From Mobiluncus massiliensis (GTDB taxonomy: Bacteria; Actinomycetota; Actinomycetes; Actinomycetales; Actinomycetaceae): DNA of 64,000 bases. The notes under the pieces were generated by a model. That model had not been told where the DNA came from. It saw only the letters and a list, made by a program, of their open reading frames with translations, and made no database searches. Positions 36,977-43,160 of this stretch are shown here, one piece after another (position 1 is the first letter of the stretch; each line of letters begins with the position of its first letter). Made by a program: the position numbers and the translations under genes. The stretch lies in assembly GCF_949769255.1 (NCBI RefSeq), contig NZ_OX458329.1, forward strand, positions 496,001 to 560,000. The letters are read 5' to 3'.

Positions 36977-37612
36977 ATGACGAAAACCTTGGTGATGTGG
37001 CGGCATGGACAAACCGATTACAACAAGCAGCACCGGATTCAGGGACAGATTGACATTCCCCTCAATGAAACGGGCATAGCGCAGGCCCAAGACGCTGCAG
37101 TTGGGTTAGCTCGTTTGCCTTTCACAAGGGTAGTCTCCTCGCCTTTGGGTCGCGCCCTAGACACTGCCCACGCGCTGGCCGACCGGCTCGGCTTGTCTGT
37201 GGAAGTCGACGAACGCCTGATGGAACGGGCTTTTGGGGCTTGGGAGGGGCTCAACGCCACGGAAATCAAGGCGGGCTGGCCCGATGATTTCACCTCGTGG
37301 CGCGATTTTGGCGACCCTGACCCAGCGACTACCAACGTGGAGCCACGCCGCGAGGTCGGCCAGCGAGTGTCTCAGGCTTACCGCGACTGGGCTGACAAAA
37401 TTGCTGATGGCGAAACGATTTTGTTCGTTTCCCACGGGTCTGCCACCTCGCAGGGGATCGTGACTTTGCTGGGACACGACCCGGCCCGGTGGCATGGCCT
37501 GCGCGGTTTGGACAACTGCCATTGGGCGGTGATTCAGTCCGAGCACCGCGAGCCGTACTGGCGGATTGATTCGTATAACGTGGGCGTGTCCGACACCGCA
37601 ATTAATGGGTAG
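36977..37612 (+). CDS. Histidine phosphatase family protein (phosphoglycerate mutase-like)
   Basis: A 211-residue acid phosphatase-fold enzyme. The phosphohistidine motif is MWRHGQTDYN (RHG, ~residue 9), with catalytic partners in LMERAFGAWEGL and the C-terminal His in FVSHGSATSQG. It follows rsfS as commonly seen in actinomycetes, where such proteins are annotated as phosphatases rather than true mutases; the substrate cannot be told from sequence. AGGAGG precedes the ATG. Confidence 0.9.
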   Translation: MTKTLVMWRHGQTDYNKQHRIQGQIDIPLNETGIAQAQDAAVGLARLPFTRVVSSPLGRALDTAHALADRLGLSVEVDERLMERAFGAWEGLNATEIKAGWPDDFTSWRDFGDPDPATTNVEPRREVGQRVSQAYRDWADKIADGETILFVSHGSATSQGIVTLLGHDPARWHGLRGLDNCHWAVIQSEHREPYWRIDSYNVGVSDTAING

Positions 37613-37658
37613 TCGGCCGGGTAACTGGCCTGGTTGCAGGGTATTTCGCATTTAGTAA

Positions 37659-37715
37659 ATGAGCGACATTTCCAAGGTTGTGTTTCTTCCACGGGGTTAG
37701 GTGAAACCCGGGACG
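37659..37715 (+). pseudogene. Truncated 5' fragment of an alpha/beta hydrolase gene
   Basis: ATG at 37659 encodes MSDISKVVFL, matching MSDIPKVVFL at the start of the intact hydrolase gene at 38888. After ten codons an inserted base breaks the frame and a stop follows; allowing for this, the similarity continues through the CACGGG and GGTGAAACC segments before fading. It looks like the left-over start of a related or duplicated gene, cut off where the island begins. Confidence 0.65.
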
Positions 37716-37754
37716 CTTCCGGGCGACTCTGCTCACTCCGGGCGGCGTTGCTAT

Positions 37755-37813
37755 TTGGGGATTAAATCGGGGTTGCTGGTCTATATAACCACCTACCCCG
37801 ATTTAATCCCCAA
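37755..37813. repeat. Large palindrome, copy 1
   Basis: Arms of 19 perfectly complementary bases (37755-37773 with 37795-37813) around a 21-base loop. A second copy lies at 41473-41537 with the same arms and the same outer flanks (GGCGTTGC on the left, TTTCTAACA on the right) but with the loop inverted. It could act as a bidirectional terminator, be a small mobile repeat, or mark a recombination site. Confidence 0.85.
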
Positions 37814-37950
37814 TTTCTAACAATTTGAACCGGGAATCTGCCCGTCGTCGTGTGCCCAAACTGATGCAAGTTTTCTTAATGCACAGTGTTGGTGGCAGGT
37901 GAAAATGTGCTTTTGTGGCTGTTGAATTTTGAGCAGCTTTGTTTAGCGGC

Positions 37951-37979
37951 TTTACTGGATGTTGTTCATACGTTAAACT
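37951..37979 (+). promoter_or_regulatory. Leaderless promoter of hicA
   Basis: TTTACT at 37951-37956, a 17-base spacer and TAAACT at 37974-37979 are followed by exactly 6 bases and the GTG of hicA. Confidence 0.5.
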
Positions 37980-37985
37980 TGGACT

Positions 37986-38204
37986 GTGAGGTCAAAGGAG
38001 CTGGAACAGATTATCCGCAGACATGGCGGGAAAATGGTTCGCCAGCGTGGCTCACACCGTCGCTGGCAACTCACTGCGACAGACGGCACCGTGGTTTATG
38101 CGACCGTACCGAATCACCCTGGAAAAGACATACCGCCAGGTACCCTACGAAACATCGAAAAACAGTTAGAGCCGGCTCTTGGGAAAGGATGGGCAACGAA
38201 ATGA
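37986..38204 (+). CDS. hicA: HicA-type mRNA interferase toxin
   Basis: A 72-residue protein of the HicA family, ribosome-independent mRNA-cutting toxins with a double-stranded-RNA-binding fold. The catalytic His is in GSHRRWQL, and the following VPNHPGKDIPPGTLRNIEKQ is diagnostic. GTG start with a leaderless-type promoter. Its stop overlaps the hicB ATG by four bases. It is the first gene of the accessory island. Confidence 0.92.
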   Translation: MRSKELEQIIRRHGGKMVRQRGSHRRWQLTATDGTVVYATVPNHPGKDIPPGTLRNIEKQLEPALGKGWATK

Positions 38205-38584
38205 AGTACAGGGTTACGCTCAATCGAGAACAAGGGCAATGGACAGGGCAGTCCATCGACTACCCCGAAGCGGTAGATTACGCACCAACTCTGCGTCGTT
38301 TGCTGGCTGGAATGAGCGACGCAATCATTCTCGCTGCTGACCTCCCAGATGACGCTGACGTCGAGATTGAACTGGTGCCAGATGACTCTTTAGATAGGCG
38401 GCTTGTGCAAGCTATGAATTTAGCCACTCGCCGTTCCGAATTAGCCAAAGCCGAAGAACAGTTGCTAGAAAACACCGCGACCACGGCAAAGTCACTCAGC
38501 CATGACGGTTTTACCATGCGCGATATTGCCGCACTCACAGGAATATCCGCAGGTAGAGCCGCACAACTCATAGCGACGAAATAG
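38201..38584 (+). CDS. hicB: HicB-type antitoxin
   Basis: A 127-residue antitoxin. The N-terminal part-RNase-H-like fold (MKYRVTLNREQGQWTGQSID ... YPEAVDYAPTLRRLLAGMSDAI) binds and blocks HicA. The C-terminal residues ~100-127 form a helix-turn-helix (MRDIAALTGISAGRAAQLIA) that should repress the operon. ATG 38201 overlaps the hicA stop; a longer open frame upstream is hicA in another frame. Confidence 0.88.
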   Translation: MKYRVTLNREQGQWTGQSIDYPEAVDYAPTLRRLLAGMSDAIILAADLPDDADVEIELVPDDSLDRRLVQAMNLATRRSELAKAEEQLLENTATTAKSLSHDGFTMRDIAALTGISAGRAAQLIATK

Positions 38585-38705
38585 AATCTGGTTTGAGTAA
38601 AGTGCAGGTATTTGCCCCCTCGCAAATGGTTCAAAAGGGGGGAGACGCGCTCTCACCCGCTTATGGGATAATCAGTGAAAACGCTTCCAGGGGGAGAGGA
38701 CTCTT

Positions 38706-38891
38706 ATGAAAAAGAAAAATGCGCGAACGCGCCACTGGCTGCTGTTGACAGCAGTTGGACTGTTGCTTGCGGCTATCTGTTTTGCTGTTCTCGGGGTCAC
38801 GCATGTGATTTCACCGGTTACCGCTATCGGAAATGTCGCCGGTTTCCTGATTACCAGCCTGGTTGTAGGGGTTCTCGCGGTGCGTAAATGA
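38706..38891 (+). CDS. Small membrane protein
   Basis: A 61-residue protein with a basic N-terminus (MKKKNARTRH) and two hydrophobic helices (residues ~11-31 and ~36-58). No family is recognised. GGGGGAGAGG upstream is a strong ribosome-binding site, and its stop overlaps the hydrolase start, so the two are translationally coupled and may act together. Confidence 0.7.
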   Translation: MKKKNARTRHWLLLTAVGLLLAAICFAVLGVTHVISPVTAIGNVAGFLITSLVVGVLAVRK

Positions 38892-39538
38892 GTGATATTC
38901 CCAAAGTTGTATTCTTGCACGGGTTGGGTGAGACCTGTGAGGTGTGGAATCCTGTAGTCAAGCAGCTGGCGCAAACCGAGTGCGCAGCTCCCGAGGTTTT
39001 AAAAGTGAATTCTCCGATGGCTGACTGGTCATTAGAGGGTATAAGTAACGAGATTGCTGATACGCTCACGGAACCTGTTCACTTGGTCGGGCTCTCACTA
39101 GGTGCAGTGATAGCTTTACAGATTGCCATCACTCACCCTGACAAGGTCGTTTCGCTGTTTATTTCCGCTCCTCAAGCCAAGCTGCCCAAACTGTTCATGA
39201 GCCTGCAGCGTGTGCTGATGCGAATTTTGCCCGCAAAGTGGGTCTGCCCACCGCAACTGAGTAAAGCTGAGCTTTTCGGTGTACTCGATAGCTTGAAATA
39301 TTTAGACCTCATTCCACAGCTGCCAGCTTTGCAAATGCCGGTAACTGTGGTTTGCGGTAGCAGAGATAAAGCGAACCTGCCGGCGTCGCGTAAAATCGCT
39401 GGGCTTATTCCTGAGGCTCGCTTCGCGGTCGTTCCGGGTGTGGGGCATCAGTGGCACGTTACGCATCCTCAACTATTTGCCGAATACCTGCAGCATGGAG
39501 GGATCGGTCAAGCACTAACCCAACAGCACAATCCCTAA
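38888..39538 (+). CDS. Alpha/beta hydrolase
   Basis: A 216-residue serine hydrolase. The oxyanion segment FLHGLGET is at residue ~9, the nucleophile elbow GLSLGA (Ser ~71) is in the middle, the acid is in VCGSRDKANL and the catalytic His in VPGVGHQWHV. Substrate unknown. Coupled to the small membrane protein upstream. A decayed copy of its first codons lies at 37659, just outside the first palindrome. Confidence 0.88.
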   Translation: MSDIPKVVFLHGLGETCEVWNPVVKQLAQTECAAPEVLKVNSPMADWSLEGISNEIADTLTEPVHLVGLSLGAVIALQIAITHPDKVVSLFISAPQAKLPKLFMSLQRVLMRILPAKWVCPPQLSKAELFGVLDSLKYLDLIPQLPALQMPVTVVCGSRDKANLPASRKIAGLIPEARFAVVPGVGHQWHVTHPQLFAEYLQHGGIGQALTQQHNP

Positions 39539-39679
39539 ACTCCTGTGAATACTTCCTAGGCATAAAACAATCCTCTCAACAAACCAAAAAACCTAGGAAC
39601 AAAACCTGGGACGCTTCACTTTTATCCCGAAAACCGCCTTGGCGTATAGCCAAGACAGTTGCTGATGTGTTTCGTTTGG

Positions 39680-39943
39680 TTAGACGCGCTCCTGCAACGC
39701 ATCTAGCATTTCTTCATAATAGCCCTCGTCAAACACTGGTTCGAGGGCGAGGATTTCGTCAAGCAGTTCTGAGGGAATGCCATTTGGGTCATTCTGTACC
39801 ACAGCGCTTATGCCTGCAATTGCGCAAAAAGTCCCATCCTCATCGATGAGTGTATTCATATCCTTGAACTCTTGATCAGTAATGACCTTTTGCTGGTGCA
39901 TGTGCTGGAGAACTAAACGTATTTCCTCTTCGCCCTCATCCAT
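39680..39943 (-). CDS. Small acidic hypothetical protein
   Basis: An 87-residue acidic protein (MDEGEEEIRLVLQHMHQQKV) of no family I recognise. The gene is credible because GGAGG lies 7 bases before the ATG on the minus strand. It is the only minus-strand gene in this part of the island. No membrane helix or metal motif is seen; mostly predicted helical. Confidence 0.6.
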   Translation of the reverse strand: MDEGEEEIRLVLQHMHQQKVITDQEFKDMNTLIDEDGTFCAIAGISAVVQNDPNGIPSELLDEILALEPVFDEGYYEEMLDALQERV

Positions 39944-40185
39944 TTTAGTCCTCCAATCTGCGGAAAGTATTCACCTCTATTTTACCGCGGGAATGCTGTA
40001 TTCCAACGTCTTATCTCCGCCTGCTTTCGCCACGGCGATACTTGTGGTGTTCCCTATTGTTCCCAAGGGTGTTGGGGGAGGACCTCACGTAACACGGCGC
40101 GAAACGTGGGGGTTGGTACTTGCGTGGAACCTCTGTCGTCGGGGTTGATATTGTGGTTCAATTATCTTGGAAGGCGGTGAGGAAT

Positions 40186-40947
40186 ATGTCTGAGATGCGT
40201 TTACGACTGGAAGGCGAACCCGGTACGATACCGGCAAGTGAAGTCGGAAAAATGCTCGAACGTGCCAGTGATCTGGTGAAATCGGTCGAGGGGGGAGAGC
40301 GCAGCGAACCTGTGGTAACGAACTTGTGCATTGGCTCAGCTGAAGCCGTCCTAGAGATTCCTGACCTGGCGGGAACCACCATTGATACCGGATTGGATAT
40401 GTTGGTATCCCGCAGGAAGGCGCCGATTGGCTGGACGAATCGTAGTCTTAGGACTGTGGATGACTTATCAAAACTCCGTGGTGGTAGGGGCGCGAAAACT
40501 GGGGTTTCTTTGAATATCGGGGACTTGCCGGAACGGTTGATTACACCAGAGATAGGCAGGATAGCATCGCAAGTCAAGATTGAACCCGACACTGCACTCA
40601 CCCAAGTGAACGGGGTAATTTATTCGTACACGCACCGCACACCTGATGCACCTTGCCAGATTAAGCTACGCCGTGAGGGGTTACCGACTGTAACAGTAAA
40701 CTTGCCGGAATCATTGGCAAACTCTGCGCGTGGTCTCATAGAGCAGCCTGTCGAGGTTACAGGAGTTGGCACCCGCAGCGATGACGGCATGAGCATTGTT
40801 CTCCTGGAAGCCACCTCTATTGAGCCTGATGACTACTATTGGGATGGTGAACCCATTGATGCACGTGAACTTGTAGGGATTTGGAAGGGCTCTGCTAACG
40901 ACAGCGATTCCGTTTCCCTGGTCAGGGCGATGCGTGATGCCTGGTAA
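40186..40947 (+). CDS. Unrecognised protein paired with PIN nuclease; candidate antitoxin
   Basis: A 253-residue protein. Residues ~1-130 are mixed helix/strand (MSEMRLRLEGEPGTIPASEV at the start). Residues ~145-220 are rich in short strands (GVIYSYTHRTPDAPCQIKLR ... PVEVTGVGTRSDDGMSIVLL), suggesting a small barrel, possibly OB-like. The end, SVSLVRAMRDAW, resembles toxin-binding tails of VapB-like antitoxins. It overlaps the following PIN gene by 11-14 bases. GGCGGTGAGG precedes ATG 40186. It is far larger than ordinary antitoxins (70-100 residues) and has no visible DNA-binding motif. Function inferred from pairing only. Confidence 0.75.
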   Translation: MSEMRLRLEGEPGTIPASEVGKMLERASDLVKSVEGGERSEPVVTNLCIGSAEAVLEIPDLAGTTIDTGLDMLVSRRKAPIGWTNRSLRTVDDLSKLRGGRGAKTGVSLNIGDLPERLITPEIGRIASQVKIEPDTALTQVNGVIYSYTHRTPDAPCQIKLRREGLPTVTVNLPESLANSARGLIEQPVEVTGVGTRSDDGMSIVLLEATSIEPDDYYWDGEPIDARELVGIWKGSANDSDSVSLVRAMRDAW

Positions 40948-41413
40948 ATACTTAGCAGTAATCGACACCAGCATACTTGTCTCACTATTCCTCAATGAGA
41001 CCGCAGACGATCACGCCAATCGAGCCGAACAGATCGTCAACGAAAACAGAGAGACACTGGTCCTACCGTCCCTTGTCGTTCTTGAAATCATTGCCAACAG
41101 CGACTTGAAACTTGCACAATCATTGGATGCCCAGGCAAGGAATGAAGCCGTGCGGGAGACTCTCCGCAAACTCGCCAAGCTAAAACTTCGTACGGTCGAC
41201 TTGACGCCAAAAGTCGCAAGACTAGCCGCGAGACTGATTCCCGATTGCAACATTAAAGCTCCCGATGCGGTAGTGGTCGCAACCGCCCAGGCATTCGGAA
41301 TCCCTACTGTCTATACATGGGACCAGAAACTGATTAACGCTACCTCGAAACTTGGCGAAATTACTAAGGTCGCGGAACCGCCAATCATTGCCCAGCCTAC
41401 CTTGGGCATCTGA
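40934..41413 (+). CDS. PIN-domain nuclease (VapC-like toxin)
   Basis: A 159-residue PIN-domain RNase. The acidic active site is complete: VIDTSILVS (first Asp), LVVLEIIAN (Glu), IKAPDAVVVATA (Asp) and TWDQKLI (last Asp). GTG 40934 or ATG 40937 both overlap the end of the upstream gene, so the two form one translational unit. VapC relatives cut tRNA or rRNA. The stop lies 60 bases before the second palindrome. Confidence 0.88.
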   Translation: MMPGKYLAVIDTSILVSLFLNETADDHANRAEQIVNENRETLVLPSLVVLEIIANSDLKLAQSLDAQARNEAVRETLRKLAKLKLRTVDLTPKVARLAARLIPDCNIKAPDAVVVATAQAFGIPTVYTWDQKLINATSKLGEITKVAEPPIIAQPTLGI

Positions 41414-41713
41414 ACATTTTTCTCATCTCGCATCAGAACCAGCAGCTGCGTGCGTGGGCTTTGTGGCGTTGCAAATTGGGGATTAAATCGGGGTTAGTGG
41501 TTATATAGACCAGCAACCCCGATTTAATCCCCAATTTCTAACATGATGGGCGCAGCCCTCGTGGGATTAGAACCCCTAACCGCTCCCCCGCCAAAGAAAT
41601 CCCGAACCCTTAAGAGCCGAGAGCTTTACCAAATCGCGGAATCGTCCTAAAATAATAGGTAAGGAAAGTAAGGAATCCCGTGATAACCTATATCCCGACG
41701 AAAGGTGCGAATC
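41414..41713. other. Intergenic region holding second palindrome and abrB/PIN promoter
   Basis: The 300 bases contain the palindrome at 41473-41537 and an AT-rich stretch (41648-41675) that probably promotes the following toxin-antitoxin pair. No gene is seen. Confidence 0.55.
41473..41537. repeat. Large palindrome, copy 2
   Basis: Arms of 23 perfectly complementary bases (41473-41495 with 41515-41537) and a 19-base loop. The loop shares 18 bases with the reverse complement of the loop of copy 1 (37774-37794), while the flanking bases are in the same orientation in both copies. Confidence 0.85.
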
Positions 41714-41995
41714 ATGGAGCTGGCAAAGATTACTTCAAAGGGCCAAATCACCATTCCGGTTTCGGTTCGCCGTAAACTCGGGGTTAAAGACGGCGACAAA
41801 GTAATGTTCCTTGACGAGGGGCAGGGCGTAGTCATGGTCAACGCCTCGGTACAAGCCCTTATCGAGGCTCAGGCTGGCTTCGCTGGTGTGGCCGACCGGC
41901 TCGGCATCAAGACCGAGCAAGATGTTGTGGACATGGTCAAAGAAGTTCGTCGCGAACGTGCCGCTGAAAGCGTCAAGGCTGGCGTAACCAAATGA
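41714..41995 (+). CDS. AbrB/MazE-type antitoxin
   Basis: A 93-residue antitoxin. The first ~45 residues are a swapped-hairpin AbrB DNA-binding domain: AKITSKGQITIPVSVRRKLG followed by GDKVMFLDEGQGVVM. The C-terminal half is helical and should wrap the toxin. ATG 41714 is chosen because AAAGGT lies 8 bases upstream; the GTG at 41705 lies within reach but is less well placed. Overlaps the toxin gene by four bases. Confidence 0.9.
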   Translation: MELAKITSKGQITIPVSVRRKLGVKDGDKVMFLDEGQGVVMVNASVQALIEAQAGFAGVADRLGIKTEQDVVDMVKEVRRERAAESVKAGVTK

Positions 41996-42426
41996 GGATA
42001 ATGCTGGACACCAATGTCCTCATCTCGATGGTTTTCTTTCCAACCTCACGGTTTCGCGACATGGTGCGATTCATTACCGAGGCACACCAGATGGTCATTC
42101 CGTCTTATGTAATCGATGAACTCACGGAAGTCGCCTTACGTAAGTTTCCGGACAAGACGGAAAGCTTGGACCACTTCCTGGAGAGGCTCAGCTACGAGCT
42201 AACCTACACGCCGCTGCACATCCCGAAGGACTTGTTTGCGATTCGTGACCCCAACGACTACCCAGTTCTGTATTGCGCGACGCACGACGACATCGACATC
42301 CTGATTACCGGCGATAAAGACTTCGCAGACCTTGGCCTAGAGCGTCCCGAAATCATGACCCCAACGGAGTTCATTGAGCAGTACCTGAGCAAAAAGGGCG
42401 GCTCTAAGAGGGACGTGAAACCATAG
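41992..42426 (+). CDS. PIN-domain toxin (COG1569-type)
   Basis: A 144-residue PIN-domain RNase of the family annotated as putative toxin-antitoxin system toxin component. Active-site acids: MLDTNVLIS (Asp), PSYVIDELTEVA (Glu), RDPNDYPVLYCA (Asp) and ITGDKDF (Asp). Coupled to the AbrB-type antitoxin by an ATGA overlap. It is the third toxin gene in 5 kb. Confidence 0.9.
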   Translation: MRIMLDTNVLISMVFFPTSRFRDMVRFITEAHQMVIPSYVIDELTEVALRKFPDKTESLDHFLERLSYELTYTPLHIPKDLFAIRDPNDYPVLYCATHDDIDILITGDKDFADLGLERPEIMTPTEFIEQYLSKKGGSKRDVKP

Positions 42427-42606
42427 GACCGGATAATCACCTGTTTTGTACTTGAGCCGAGGGAGGCGAAGGTAAGAAGCAGCTACTTGGGCTTGTCGTT
42501 GGTCAAACTTAGTGCGACTACTTCGTTAACAGGTTTTGTGACCAGCTGCCTTCTTTCTTTTGTCCAAGGGTGAGCTCGTCATCATCCCACTCGAAAATCC
42601 CCTACC

Positions 42607-42646
42607 GCTGTCCTCGGATTTTCAAAATGTGGAGCATAGGGGATTC
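42607..42646. repeat. Direct repeat of tRNA-Ala 3' end (attachment-site-like)
   Basis: A 40-base segment repeated at 42797-42836 with two mismatches. The second copy includes the last 17 bases of the tRNA-Ala gene plus 23 bases beyond it. Duplicated tRNA 3' ends are the usual mark of integration by a tyrosine recombinase; the 150 bases between the copies hold no gene. Confidence 0.7.
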
Positions 42647-42762
42647 CACGATTTTCTGCGAAAATCGTGGCACGCTCGGAATCTTCGATTCCTCGCGCTG
42701 GCACCTGAAAACGCTGTCGCGTTTTCGGGCGGTGCCAGCCCTCTCGGGTTCGAATCCCCTAT
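42636..42762. other. Cloverleaf-like three-hairpin element
   Basis: An 11-base-pair closing stem (42636-42646 with 42752-42762) encloses three hairpins: ten pairs at 42646-42670, six pairs at 42678-42692 extended by three more across a small internal loop, and a long one at 42698-42738 of eight pairs plus an inner eight. Bases 42746-42762 are an exact inverted copy of the tRNA-Ala T-arm region (42826-42842). It is not a normal tRNA. It may be an RNA, a single-stranded-DNA recombination site, or a rearranged remnant. Confidence 0.55.
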
Positions 42763-42819
42763 AGGGTCCTTAAATGTTTGAAAATCCGGGGACTTGCTGT
42801 CCTCGAATCTTCAAAATGT

Positions 42820-42892
42820 GGAGCATAGGGGATTCGAACCCCTGACCTCTTCCATGCCATGGAAGCGCGCTACCAACTGCGCCAATGCCCCG
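42820..42892 (-). tRNA. tRNA-Ala (GGC anticodon)
   Basis: A 73-base tRNA on the minus strand. The acceptor arms (GGGGCAT with ATGCTCC, one G-U) pair, the anticodon stem CTTCC/GGAAG encloses loop ATGGCAT with anticodon GGC, and the T-loop is TTCGAAT. The CCA end is not encoded. Its 3' end is duplicated at 42607-42646. Confidence 0.93.
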
Positions 42893-43091
42893 AAGTGCCT
42901 AAACAGTATATATAACCTGGGCGGTGACAGCAAATTAACGGCGCACCTCACCTATTTTGGCCGCGCAAGGGATGCCGGTGGGGGCAGGGAGTAAGGCCGG
43001 GGCAGTGGGGCGTCACACGCACCTGAGCCAAGAGGGGGCCGGTGGGGCATGAAGCGCGCTCGCCAGGGGTATCGCGGCAGCATAAAGGACC

Positions 43092-43124
43092 GCACGAGGC
43101 CGGTCGGCGGCACGAGGCCGGTCG
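43092..43124. repeat. Short tandem repeat
   Basis: GCACGAGGCCGGTCG occurs twice with an 18-base period in the 268-base gap between tRNA-Ala and the surface-protein gene. Nothing else recognisable is seen in that gap. Confidence 0.5.
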
Positions 43125-43160
43125 CGGGGTGCGCGTGGTTGGGGCGCTTAGAGCATAATC

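Larger units (their letters stand above)
37613..37985. other. Gene-poor left edge of accessory island
   Basis: This 373-base stretch holds a decayed hydrolase gene start (37659-37715), the first copy of a 59-base palindrome (37755-37813) and the hicA promoter (37951-37979). No intact gene is seen. Confidence 0.6.
42427..42819. other. Gene-free region at tRNA-Ala with remnant repeat and folded element
   Basis: These 393 bases contain no credible gene. They hold one arm of a 40-base direct repeat of the tRNA-Ala 3' end (42607-42646) and a three-hairpin structure (42636-42762). They look like the scar of an element integrated at the tRNA gene. Confidence 0.6.

Noticed and set aside
42746-42775. 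Second tRNA on the plus strand
   Set aside because: A T-arm-like GGTTCGAATCC is present, but no matching acceptor, D-arm or anticodon arm can be built upstream; it is better explained as an inverted copy of the tRNA-Ala T-arm.
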